From Lunularia cruciata (lineage: Eukaryota > Streptophyta > Marchantiopsida > Lunulariales > Lunulariaceae), in the NCBI GenBank assembly GCA_948567375.1, contig OX419759.1, forward strand, positions 17,018,744 to 17,082,743: a stretch of DNA of 64,000 bases, written 5' to 3'. This document shows, in pieces, positions 21,431 through 33,724 of the stretch (position 1 is its first letter; every line of letters begins with the position of its first letter). A program made the position numbers and the translations under genes. The notes beneath the pieces are model-generated. The model saw only the letters and a list, made by a program, of their open reading frames with translations. It was not told where the DNA came from and did not search any database.

Positions 21431-22118
21431 TGTGCCGGCCTGTCTCTCACTCAAGATAAACCTCTGATGGCTATTATGGTAGTGCACCATGGACTAAGAA
21501 GGCAAGGAACCCCAACTCCATCATACTCCTCCAAGGAAAACACTCCAAGACTCAAGACATTGCTCACTAGAGAACTGAATGAGAGAGAATAATTGCAAAT
21601 GAAAGGATGATGAGTACCTCCTCACCAATTGTTTATATACTTGTGAAATAGTTACGTACCAAAGTTACTAATTACTGGAGTAACTCAAGTTACTAGAGTA
21701 AAAGTCAAGTAAAGTCAAAAAGTAGAAAGGAATATCTATTCACATGGGCATATTCCACTAGCATGTGATCTTATCTTGACCCAACCACTAAGTCAAGGAT
21801 TCCTTCACATGGGCTATCCTTGGACTATAGAAGAATCCAAAACAAAAAGGCTTGCGGGCCTAAGAGTTCTCAACTCTTTCCTCAAAGCCAAGCACCTAGG
21901 AATAATACCAAGTCAACACACTAGAATCCAAAATAGTGGTGCTCATCTTTTCCACTTCCTCTAAAGTAAGGTCCCCTTTATCTTAGCTATGACTAACTTT
22001 AGCTAATCATGACTAATGTAGAACCATCCTTTATCTCTATATAAATAATATCTCTCAAGTACTTGTAATTCCAAGCTAAATATCACAATACCACACACAT
22101 GCACAAATGAGTGTTACA
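21431..22118 (-). repeat. Element A LTR, solo, without target duplication
   Basis: Full-length A LTR. Flanks are TCTA on the left and GGAT on the right, so there is no duplication. It joins C sequence on the minus strand to B sequence on the plus strand. Confidence 0.88.
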
Positions 22119-23106
22119 GGATTGGCTCAGCAAAATGATTCATGTACGCCCTACTACCAAGGATGTTACCGCTCTGCAACTTGCTCAATTATACTTATAT
22201 GCAATCTTCTCTCACTGTGGCTTGTCTCGAGTACTCATCACCAATAGAGACACTCAATTCACCATTTTGTTTTGGTAAACACTCTTTGGTTTCTTCAAAA
22301 CCAAGTTGGCTATGTCCACAACTTACTACCCCCAAACAGGTGGACAAATAGAGCAGGCTAATTGCACTATTGAAGACATGCTATGCGGCTTCACCTTAGA
22401 GGAGCAAGAGAAGTGGGACACCCTACTCCCATTGGTGGAATTTTCTTACAATAATTTGGTGAATGCATCCACCTTGTCACTCCGGTCTTCCTCATGTATG
22501 GTGAGCATCCCTTCACACCTTCTAGCTTGATGAAGATCCATCCAGTGGCTACCAAGGTCGACACAGTCAACACATTTGTTTCTAGAATCCAACAAGGTGT
22601 GGAGCGCCCCAAGCACATATTGAAAATTCCACAAAATCAACAGAAGCAATATGTTAATGCACATTGTAGGCACATGGAGTTCAATGCTGGGGATCAAGTG
22701 TGGTTGTCTACAACCAACCTCACACTCCTTGGCCCTTGTAAGCTCAGACCTTGTTTTATTGGGCCATTTTCTATTCTTCGTCGAGTCGGCACTGTGGCCT
22801 ATCACCTCAAGCTACCACCACACATGAAGATCCATCTAGTGTTCCATGTTTCCCTACTATGTAGATATACTCCCCAATCGGGCATCTGTCATTCCACACA
22901 AGATATTTGAACTTGTTTGACACTCATTGATGGCACGGAGGAATATGAAGTGGAGCGTATTCTCCAAAAATACATGCGTGGTACTCGCCATCCACGGGTG
23001 GATTATCTAGTGTAGTGGAAATTTTACTCCCTCTATGAATCAACCTGGGAGCCCATTGCCAAGCAAGCATTTGAGCAACAACTGCACAACGAGGACGTTA
23101 CGTCTT
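22119..23106 (+). pseudogene. Element B-family integrase and chromodomain
   Basis: Integrase core parts: TTYYPQTGGQIEQANCTIED (22318 on), with a frameshift near 22490. Then the C-terminal module (GDQVWLSTTNL, GPCKLRPCFIGPFSI) to 22910, then a chromodomain reading EYEVERILQKYM...STWEPIA in another frame with a TAG. The 5' part of the element is missing, cut at the A LTR. Confidence 0.82.
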
Positions 23107-23121
23107 AAAAGGGGGGAGGTT
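23107..23121 (+). other. Polypurine tract of element B
   Basis: AAAAGGGGGGAGG directly before the 3' LTR; primes plus-strand synthesis in LTR retrotransposons. Confidence 0.85.
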
Positions 23122-23884
23122 TGTAATACCAAGAGCTAGCCATATGATCTAGATGTGAAATTTGGTTTGGTAACATCAGGAACGATGTTATACATGATTT
23201 TAAAAATAGATCAGATAGAAGTATCACCAAAAGGATACTTCTACTAATAGGACAAAAACCAAAATTAGACTTGAAAACCTTAGAACCAATAGCTAGACAT
23301 ATGATTTAAAGGTGAAAATTGGTTTGGTAACATCTGGAAGGATGTTACATATGATGGACTGAATAGATCAGAAAGAGGTATCACCAAAAGGGGACTTCTA
23401 CCAAAAGAGTAGGAACCAAAATATACCTAAAATCTTTGAATGCAAATTTGGAGGCCTAAATGGATGAATTAGGCCTCAAAAATATACATATACCCCCCCC
23501 CTCCCTTCAAATGGAGGAAAGGCTGGCCTTCCCTCCTCCCTGCTTATCTTGTAGAAATATTTCCAATGGTACCTCATCCATGTGATTTTGAGATTCTTAT
23601 GGGAAGATTCCCTAAAAGATTCCCTTTGATCAAAGCTTGTTTGACCACCCAGATAGGACCAGAACTGACATGTCACCCATCTAAGTAGGTAATCCAAGGG
23701 TGGAGCTTGCTGACATGTCACCTATCAGTGTGCCTAATCCTAATATGGAGCTTCCTTGGAGGAGATCCTCTTTGTCTATATAATAAAGAGAAGGTGCTCC
23801 TTTGGGGCATCGGAGGTTGAGTGCAAAATAGTGGGTTTCTAATGGTGTGTTTCTTCTTAGGTCTCATATCCTTGGAGTATTACA
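23122..23884 (+). repeat. Element B 3' LTR (763 bp)
   Basis: TGTAATACC...GAGTATTACA; matches 8141-8880 in reverse. A C-run and purine-rich stretch near 23490 differs in length between copies. Confidence 0.9.
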
Positions 23885-23902
23885 ATGGAACTATGAACCA
23901 AA

Positions 23903-24566
23903 TTTTCTCTCACTCAGGATGAACCTCTGATGGCTATTAAGGTAATGCACCATGGACTAAGAAGGCAAGGAAGCCCAACCCCATCACACTCCTCCAAGGG
24001 TCAAGACATTCCTCACTATAGAATCAATAAGAGACAGATAGTTGAAAATTAAAGGATGATGAGTACCTCCTCACCCCTAGCCTATATACTTGTGAAAAAG
24101 TTACACATCAAAGTTACTAACTATTTGAGTAACTCAAGTTACTTGGCTAAAAGTCAAATAAAGTCAAAAAATCTAAAGGAATATCCAAGTACATGGGAAT
24201 AATCTTGTGGATAGGTGGTCTTATCCTCACCTACCAACTAAGTCAAGGATCCCTTCACATGGCTATCCTTGGAATATAGAAAATGCCTACCAACAAGGCT
24301 TGTGGGCCAAGAGCTCTCAACTAATTTTTTTCAAAGTCAAATAACTAGGGATAATACCAAGTCAATACACTAGAAGACAAAATAATGGTGCTCACTATTT
24401 TCCCTTCCCCTAGAATAGGATTACCTTTATCTTAGCTAGGACTAACTCTAGCTAATCATCACTAATGTAGAAGCTTAACTAAACTCCATGTAGATAATAT
24501 CTCTCCACTACTTGCAATACCAAACTTAATATCCCTATAAAGCACACATGCATCAAAGGATATTAC
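23903..24566 (-). repeat. Element A LTR, old and diverged
   Basis: Similar to 6062-6740 over its length but with many substitutions and small gaps, and without the TGTGAGCCGG end. It is older than the other A LTRs in the window. The right flank is LINE sequence. Confidence 0.8.
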
Positions 24567-27500
24567 AAACCAAACCTAGATGGAAACTCATTGTTGTAGA
24601 GAAAGTGGCTAGCATGAGTTAGAATGCCCTAATGCATGGTTGAGCTAGGATCAAAGAGCCTACAGCTTTGCCAAAGCAAGAGCAAAGACATGCTCTAATA
24701 GCATGAGGCATGGATAAGTCAACTAAGAAAGAATGTAGTATATGTTGACATTGTCGCTCCATCAAGGAAGACTACAAACCTCTTGTCCAATCTGATGGTA
24801 GTGAAGCAAAGGATAGAATTTCCTCACATGCATTTAGAGATAGATCATCTCTCATTTATTGCCATTACACTTGGAGAGAAAAGGATCTCTCCTCCATCTT
24901 GATCACATAATTCTCCAAAACTAGCTACTTTTCCTAGCAACACAACACTTATATAGCTCCTCCACTGCCCGGTTTTCATGGTTTAGGTTGTTCCCATTTT
25001 TCTCACTGCTACTACAAGAATTGCTTTTTCTTTCTTTCCCTTTGGCTACTAAGATGTTTCAATTTGCAAGGTTGTCTCTTGTCTGCTTATGAATTCAACA
25101 ATAGTTTATCAACAATCACCAAATGGGAGGAAAGTAGGGGTGCCAACAAATCCTAACTACCCAAAAATGATATAGGTGTCATCTCTTCCAGAAACAATAG
25201 GCCCATCCTTCCACATAAGATTGGTAGAGAAGTCTATCTATGTGTCAACTCTCCCATCACACACTCAAATATCCCTAGCCGATGATATCACCAAAGGCTC
25301 CCACAATCCTCCAATCAAAAGCTCTCATACATGATAGGAAAGTCAAGGAAGAAGGAACCATGTGTAGAATGTAAGTCAATCAATTGGCAATATTAGAGGA
25401 GAAGAAATACCACTTGCGGATCTCCTAGTAGAGGAAGGTCATCTACATGGAGAATATCCTTTGCAAGGACAGCATTGTAGAAGCATGTCACAAAATCCTC
25501 AAAAATCTTACTAGCATTCCAAGAATCAATAGTCCATCTATAGATGTGACACACCCCTATAGAAGCTCAAGGTGGGGAGAGATACCTAAAGGGGACCATG
25601 CTCTACACTTTGACACCTTTATTCTTAAGCCTACAAGATGTAGCTCAATAGTCAAGTGATCAAAGGCTTGCCTAATTTGATCTACGAGGCCACCCACAAT
25701 GTGTGTATTGTCTACTAAGGGGAGAAATATACAACCTAGCATGGCAAAAGTAGTAGATAAGAGAGATCTGAAGTGAGCCATGGCAAACAAAGGTTCCGAT
25801 AAAGGATCTCCATGTTGTGTACCAACAACAAACTCCAAGATGGTGACTCCCTCCTGTGACCACCCATGCTTGTAGTAAAGGAAAACAATAGAGCCATAGA
25901 AAAATTGCACAAAAGGAATGTGACTTGCCAAGGATCCACTGGCCTCCCTAAGCTCCCTAAAGATGGATGCTTGAGAGATGCAATTAAAAACATTCTCAAT
26001 ATCCACTTGTAGGACAACCCACTCCAAATGGATATCTAGGAGTGCTTGAGGAAATACCCTTGCAACCTAGTGATGCCTAAGGAAATACCCTCACAACCTT
26101 GAGGTGCAGCTATTCCAAACTAAAGTGGATTGAGGTGCTCTTGGAAGTGAGATTGATGATGAAGGACAAGGGTGCAACTGACCAAACACAAAAACATCTC
26201 TCCAATAGCAATTGGTTTAATGCACCTTGTGCACTTCTTCATCATGAGAAGTCAACTAGCTCCTAACACTTGACTAACTCGTAACACTCCACTAATTGAT
26301 GTAAGAATATCTCTCCTTGCTATTGTTGTAGCCACCTAGAATAGCTTGGTAAATCCACTAGAAGGAAAAGATGCTTGAAAGCAATCTCTAAGATGCTCAT
26401 ATAACATCCTTGACAAGCCTCCTAAGGAAAAACAAGAGGCAGTGCACAATACTTATGCAAAAAGCAACCTATCAAGACATAAATGTTGCTCATGTTTATA
26501 ATCTAAGACCTCTAATGATACTCCCTCTCCTGCCATAGGATGTAGTGAGCATAGGGAAGAGATAATCTCATTAGTGGGACTAGCCATAGACAAAGGGTGT
26601 AGCGCTCGTGCTGCTCTACTAAACTCTCTTGCTTGACCCAATGTCCTACACCGTCGTAATCAAGTGGACTCTATGGTATCTTGTGATACAATTTGTCTCC
26701 TAAAACATGCAGCCTAATTGACTCCTCTTGTAGTGCAGTCCAATCCCTTCGTCAAAATTGACAAAATCTCACGACCACCTCTCTATGCTTTGCATGTCCC
26801 TCTCTAGCATAACAAAGGCACCATCAAGGGAGTAAGAGGAATAAGAACCATGCTAACTCGTCCAAGGGATCACATGTCAAACAATCAAGTGGTAGGCAAA
26901 AAGCTTATCTAGTCTCATCATATAGTGTACATGTAGTCAGGAAATAGACATGGATATAGAAATTTAGTCTCAAATAATTCCACGATACAAACCGCCCTAA
27001 GATGCCATTCACACGACTCTATCGATATCCTTGGAAGGGTCAACGAAAAGATAGAGGAAGCATACGTAATCTTGAGTGTCACCACTATTGATGTAGTAAC
27101 TTGCCTCACATGAACATCCCAAGTGGTCCAATCATAGTCTTTGTGCATCTTTCACACATGGGTTTTTACCCCTTCCAGAGGTAAAGCATTAGTGATAAAC
27201 CAGGCATGGTGTATTCCGAGCCGCTGTAAGCAACCACAAGTGAGAAAGTGTAGCCATACTAGCACAAGATAATTCTCGTAACGTACAATGCTTCTCTCCA
27301 TATCTCCCAATACTTGCAAAACCACAACCCCTCATCTTCCAATCCACATCAATAAATACAATTTGTCCAAACCCTACAAATTATAAATTCTCATAATTTT
27401 CAATTTCCATCTCAAAAAAATTTTAATATATTTCAATGGAATTTAAACATAAATATCAAATATTAAAAATAAAATTCTTGACACATCACATGCAATATGA

Positions 27501-27840
27501 AATAATCACTTTATATTAAAAAACCTAAAAATCACTTTATATTCTCCATAAATTTTGAAATACTCATACCTTTATATTCCATTGTCCATAAATTTTGATC
27601 TAGTAGCAATGGAACCAAAATTAAAATAATCACTTATATTAAAAAACCTAAAAATACTCCTCGCTTTGTATTCAACTCTCCATAAATTTTCAAATCCTCA
27701 TACCTTTATATTCAATTATCCATAAATTTTGATCTAGGTGCATTAAACCAACTTCTCATCAAGTAAGCTCTCTAAAACTCTAGAACATCATTCCTTTAGT
27801 TGCATCCTTTCTCCCTCTCCCCTTCCCTCCCCTCCCCTCC
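24567..27840 (-). pseudogene. Decayed LINE (non-LTR retrotransposon) with reverse transcriptase
   Basis: The most complete LINE copy in the window. On the minus strand, 26641-26453 reads GQAREFSRAARALHP, typical of the region before RT. RT follows near 26250-25557: KPIAIGEMFLCLVS, then LQVDIENVFNCISQASIFRE, then GTQHGDPLSEPLFA (the QGDPL block). The catalytic F/YADD is eroded to LVDN in PLVDNTHIVGG. The C-terminal region follows to 24567, where a diverged A LTR cuts it. Positions 26550-27840 are the upstream part shared with 13680-14700. Several stops; not functional. Confidence 0.75.
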
Positions 27841-28016
27841 AGGATATAATGGTGGGATGCATAGCCTAGGCCTCAGAGTCGTAGACTCAATGTCTGTGGA
27901 CGACACTTGACATGCGTTTTGCAGCACTGTATAGAACGGCCAACTAACATTTGTGATAGACTCTTTACTGATATACTGATCAGAGCAGCTGGATACGTGC
28001 TCTCGTTTTCTGAGCT

Positions 28017-31000
28017 ATGGACACTTTACAGTGGTTCGCAACAGGAATTGCTGCATTTGTCACGTACGGTTGCTTCTATCGATGGATTCTCCAGCGAAAC
28101 TACAGGGGTCCGAAGAATTGGCCTCTTCTGGGATGTACGATCGAATTAGGAAGAAATTCTTCCTCGCGAATGCACGACTGGGTCTTGGAGAATTGCAGGA
28201 AATATTACCCGACGTTCAAGATGAAACTCCCCGGCTATGTGTACGTGGTCTCAGTCGATCCTGCAAACGTTGAACATGTTTTGAAGACCAATTTCCATGG
28301 CTATGAAAGGGTATGTAGATCAAAACTTCTGATTTATCCCAGGAGTGATGTCATTCGCTGGGGATACGTATTCCCAGGTAAACGCCAATCTTTTTCATCC
28401 GCATATTTTAGAGGGGAAAATTCTTGCAGTAGTCCATTGGAAGGTCTTCGCGTGTTTCCTATGAAGACCACTGATTTTGTGTTCAATCGATTCGTTTTCC
28501 GGCATTTCACACTTCCAATCAGTGTTCCCATAACTGGTCTCAGCACTCTGCCTCGCCTAGAAGAGTTCGTGGCCCAGTCGGCTCTCTCTACTTATGGGGA
28601 GCCGACTAGTTTCCCATTTTCCCTCCTACCAAATCTTCACATTAGTTTTCAGACATCACCGAGGAATGTATGTTGCAGTTAATGTACCTTTCTTTGCTGT
28701 TCAGCGGCTCAAAGCCGCATTGAGAATCCTGTTTGTAATTTACAAACTCAGTTACCCTGTGATTCGGATGGCACTATCTCTAAGGACTGAAAGATAAATT
28801 AATCGTCTATTTGTACATCAACGTGGCCATCTGTTAATTGCATCATGTTCCCTTCTCTTCCACCTGCGAATTCCTTGTGATCTGCTTTAAAGATCACATC
28901 AGTGGATGTTTTCAAGAGATTTGTGCAAGTTGGTTCACGGTGTCTCAAATGGTATCACTTAATTGTGTGTATGTGTGGGTCGATTGTCTACATCATGGGA
29001 CTTATCTTTGAGAGCCGTGTACTTTCTGCTTTCCGTGGTGGTAGCAGTTGATCTAACTCAGCTGCCGGTGGTAAAGTAACAGGGGGAGAAACAACATCTT
29101 GGCTTGAAAGATCTTCTTGGAGATGGCATCCTGAATGTCGATGGACAGGCGTGGAAAAGTCAGAGAAAAGCAGCAAGCTACGAGTTCGCGTCTAAAGTGC
29201 TAGAAGATTACAGCTTTCAGACGTTCAAAGTCGACGGTCTGAAACTGTGCAACATTCTTGATCAGGCCGTGAATGACAACAAGCCGGTCGACATGGCGGT
29301 ATTTTGTATTCCTCGAGCTGCCTCATCTCGAGCAGAATTTGTAGAATAAGAGAAAAGTTCATATGAGATGACGAACCTGAAGCATCCTTGACATTTCAGC
29401 TCGAATTTTGCAAAATAAGACTTTAAGTTCAAGCGAGATCTCAAGGGCACCGTCATCTATTCAAAAGCTTGTCATATCATCAGACTATGAATGTTTACAC
29501 TGGCCATGGCCAACAAAAAATCCGGTACTCACAGAGAAGCTTCCAGTGAGGCCGAATGGTCCGTTTTACGCTTTAATCTTGGGAAAATTTCCTGCAGGAT
29601 CTTTTCATGCGCCTCACGTTGGAATCTATCTGCGGAATCGGATTCGGTACGCATGTAGGAGCGCTGGAGCCGAGCTTGCCAGAGATTCCTTTCGGAGCGG
29701 CTTTCGACAGCGCTGCAACGCGGTGCTTTGGCCGGTTCGTTGATCCGTTTTGGAAGTTGAAAAGAAGCCTAGGCGTAGGGCCTGAAGCTGCTTTGAAGAA
29801 AGATATGCAAGTTGCGGATGACTTTATTTACAAGCTTGTCGAGAGCCGACTAGCCGAGTCCAATACTACAAAGCAGGTGACAGTTGCAGCAATTCGGGAA
29901 AGAACCGTTTTCGTAAACTGGTTGCATCAGATCCTCTTGCTGAAACTGCCTATAACTCAGAGTCTTATTTCGAATATTTCCATATCACCATTAGTTCCTC
30001 CCTTTACTAAAACTGCAGATTAACCTTATAACTTTGCTACCTCTTTCATCTTTATGTAGTTGTTATGTCAAGCATCTAACTCAGGGGCTGCTTTAACTCT
30101 CGTATCAAATTCCTACTTCTCTTTCAGTTTTCGTCTTATCGTCATGTCAAACATCTGACTCACGTGCAGCTTTCACTGTTCTATCAAATTCGTACTCTTG
30201 GTGGCGCTTTGGCCGAATTGTTGAATCCTCTCGCCTTTCTACAGACCAGACCGGATTTGCTATCTCGTTTCGTGGAGACAATCAAGGACCAATCCTACAC
30301 GTCAACTCGGACCCAACACCTTCGCGACTTGGTGACCAGCTTCTTATTCGCAGGGCGAGACACGACAGCCGTAACTCTGTCATGGTTCTTTTATCAACTT
30401 TCTTGCAACCCTCAAGCGGAGGAAAAGGTTGTCGAGGAGCTATCGCAGTTAGCGGATGAGTGTGATGCAACGGAAGAATATGGAGAAGAATCTACCAACC
30501 TCCTTGAAGTTCTGGAGCGGAGACATCCTCGATGTGGTAAATGGCTCGACTTTGAGAAAGTTAACAAAATGCATTATCTCCACGCTGCTCTCTCCGAGAG
30601 TCTTAGGCTCAACTCTTCAGTTCCTACTGTAAGTTCTCTTGTACACTTTTTACTTGAGTTTAGCAAAAAGACAACATATTTTGCCGTCTGTCATAGTAAT
30701 ATCATCATCATCCATTATCTACACGCTGCTCATAAATTCATTCGGTATACGGTACCTTTTCCAATATTGAGATTTATTAACTGCTTGATCAAGTGCGGAA
30801 AAGTTTCTTATATGGTGAAGGTCCCTTATAAAAATAAGCGTAGCAAGATTCTTGTTTGTGCATCAAAGCTGAAACCATGGAGTCTTTTCCCCTCCATCTA
30901 ATGTCAAGGAGTCGTTGTGTGCAGATTATCAGGGAGGCTCTGAGAAATGATATCCTCCCAGATGGCACCCGAATATGTAAAGGAGAAATCTTTATGTGCA

Positions 31001-32028
31001 GTTTATTTTCTCAGGGACGGATGGAACAAATATGGGGAAGTGATGTTATGGAGTTCAAGCCGGAGAGATGGCTGAAGAACGGGGTGTTTCAGCCTGAGTC
31101 CAGCTTCAAGTTTCCGCAATTTAGTGTGAGCACTCACCTCACCTCACCTCACCTCACCTCCTCTAGACCAAGTAGTTCCGTTTGTGATTAGATTTTATCT
31201 TCTTATCCTTTTTCAGCGCTGCCCCAACAACACTTTGATAAGGGAAAAAGCACCACTAGCCAAATAGACTGAACGGGAAAGGGACCAAAGCCAGTAGGGG
31301 CGAAGTAAGAAAAGCGCCAAAAGCGAAACCAGCGCTGGAGCGACTAAATTGAGAAGCAAGCTAACACTAAAACCGGAAAGGGTAGAAACTAAGTAAGGAT
31401 GGAGCCGCCAGTGAGCAGGAGAGGAAAATTTGGAGGGACGATGCTAAAATGACGAGGAATAAACTGACTGACGAGGAAGATGAAATCTGCAAGCGGAGGT
31501 AGACAAACGACCCAAAATAATAATTAGGGTGAGAGCGATGAGAGTAAGACTTGTTCACCGTGGGATTTTGCATGAGACAGGGAAAAATTCTGGAAAGAGG
31601 AAGTGTAGAGATTTTTTTTGGAACTGAAGACAACCACCTTAGAGCTGTGAATCTGTCAAAGATCCATGTCAGTAATAATTGGTGAACCGAAATCTTTTAG
31701 AGAACCTCCAATACTCTTGTACTTTTCAAACTTTTTTCTTAAATTCTAAACTTGTACGGTCGCTTATCAGTAGTTATGGACTCGTAATGATTGGAAACAC
31801 AATGATCCTCCTAAACTCTGACTGACATTTGGATTGGTGCATGCAATACAGTCTGGGCCACGCTTATGTATAGGTAAACACAGCGCCTACCTCCAGATGA
31901 AGATCGTAGCTGCTCTACTCTTACGAAGCTTCAAGTTCAATCTGGTACCAGGGCAAGTAGTGAAGTACAAACCATCCATTACTTTACTAATGGATGGGAG
32001 ATTGCTCATGACCTTGCAAAGACGGTGA
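28017..32028 (+). CDS. CYP704: Cytochrome P450, CYP86 clan, CYP704-like
   Basis: Six exons can be joined at GT/AG borders in one phase: 28017-28310, 29083-29298, 29598-29876, 30245-30628, 30925-31125 and 31852-32028, giving 516 residues, the usual P450 length. The N-terminus has a short hydrophobic membrane anchor. Conserved sites are all present: DLLGDGILNVDG, the I-helix AGRDTT, the K-helix ESLRL, the FKPERW block and the heme loop FSSGPRLCIGK with its Cys ligand. These match plant CYP704 enzymes, known as endoplasmic-reticulum fatty-acid omega-hydroxylases, some acting in sporopollenin or cutin precursor formation. Substrate here is inferred. The gene stands alone among transposons. Splice sites are my reading and need transcript support. 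Confidence 0.88.
31131..31162 (+). repeat. CTCAC microsatellite in P450 intron 5
   Basis: Five to six copies of CTCAC directly after the exon 5 donor site. Confidence 0.85.
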
Positions 32029-32077
32029 CAAGTCCTGTCAACCCAAGCGTTTTGGACAGCACACGATATTGTAGTTC

Positions 32078-32263
32078 GAAAGAAGGCAACCGCGAAGGAT
32101 AACAAGGAGGGGAAGATCCCATCAAGCCGGATAAAACACAAGAGGAGAAATGGTGCTAAGCTCCAATAGTATCCTTATGAGAAATGTGTCTTACAGCACT
32201 TAACATATCTAAGCTATGCAGATCTTATGGTCTACATACTACTATCCTACTGGAACAACCGAA
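32078..32263 (-). repeat. Truncated LINE 3' end with 13-bp target duplication
   Basis: On the minus strand it has the LINE 3' signature (GGCTTGATGGGATCTTCC). It is flanked by perfect copies of GATATTGTAGTTC at 32065-32077 and 32264-32276. It lies about 50 bp after the P450 stop codon and so probably within its 3' UTR or polyadenylation region. Confidence 0.85.
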
Positions 32264-32276
32264 GATATTGTAGTTC

Positions 32277-33303
32277 TACTTACAAAGATAGGTGTATCCA
32301 TCCCAATAGTGGAACTTTACAGAAGTGGTGGCAAGATTCACACATTGTGATGTAAGACTCTCGCATATATGTCTACAGCAGAAAACGTGACTTTGGATCT
32401 GTTATAAGTAAAGTGACGAAAATGGGTTGAGTTATCAGTAAGCAAGGTAATATAACTTTATAATGACAGGGTATGAAACGGATCAAGAGTGTCATGTCAG
32501 CCACATTATTGTTCTTTCGTCCCAATTTGTTAGTTTCCCGATGGATTGTGGTCTAATTCTCTTCTCTCTTCTTCATTTGGGGTTCTTTCTTCCTTCTATA
32601 GTACTGCAGTACATCATTATCATAGAACCAGGTTCCTGCACGTACTGTAGTAAAATGGTCTTCGTGCATGCAAGGGTTATCATCTTCAACAATGTAGAAC
32701 TACGTTTGCTAACGTCAAGAGAAACTTGTCTAACTGGCAACTCACAAAAGGATTGGTTTTCTTGTACGCTCCAGTGTCACAGTCGAGAGTCAGTTAGACT
32801 ATATTTTCGTACCTACATTCTTGCTAGTTTTCAACAAAGGGAGCATTCGTTTCGTACAGTAGTACGATACTCTAGATCATGCGTTTGCTAATCATACGTG
32901 CCCCGGTCCTTCCTTCCTTCCTTGCGAAGAAGGATAAGGTCAGAATCCTAATTCCCCTTTGTACTCCGAGTCCTTCTAAGATTACCAAACAGGACGAAAG
33001 TCAAATCCCGAGTTCTCAAGAAACGAAATTTAAAGAGGCTATACGGCAATGGGTCCCTCTCGTAAAATGTCTGACGGGACCATAAAGAAAACTAATAGAA
33101 AAACGAAGGGTTCAGTAAACATTTGTTCGGGGTTGGAATCTTTATGGCCCTTGCATTTGGGTGAGAGAAGGGATGGATTAAGTGAGATATTCGAGTAATT
33201 ATATTTCTTGCTATCGTATGTTGAAGGCCAGTTGGGTCAGAATGTTTCACATGTCCAAGACAGAAATGAACCGAGTTCTGAACAGTGACACTTGTTATGT
33301 TAC
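32277..33303. other. Noncoding stretch downstream of the P450 gene
   Basis: No domain-bearing frame; the two ORFs of 60-142 codons have no recognisable content. No repeat shared with the rest of the window was seen. Confidence 0.5.
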
Positions 33304-33466
33304 CTGGATTTCAAAACTAAACTCTAATTAAGTTTTACAGAAGGTCTCATATCCCCGTTACAAAGCTCCGAGTCACCTTTTTCACACCCTGGATTTCAAA
33401 ACTAAACTCTAATTAAATTTTCCAGAAGGTCCCATAATCCTATAACAAAACTGCGAGTTACCTTTT
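33304..33466. repeat. Tandem duplication, about 80 bp
   Basis: Two diverged copies beginning 'ctggatttcaaaactaaact' at 33304 and 33388. Confidence 0.85.
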
Positions 33467-33724
33467 CCCAATCTAGTAAATTTTTTACAACTATGAACCA
33501 CCTCCCATAAGCCATACCGTATACACTCTCACTCCACCACATCCCACCAAAGGATTACGAGACCTTTGAGGAAATGACAAACGTGCTTATGAAGCCCCCA
33601 TTCAGCTCGACACGCCCTTGTTCCCACTTCAGTTAGGAATTAGGTGTTGCACTTGGAGTTCCCAACATGCTTCAAATTCTTGAGGTCCTTGAGATTGTGG
33701 TGACTGAAATCTCTGACGCGACGG

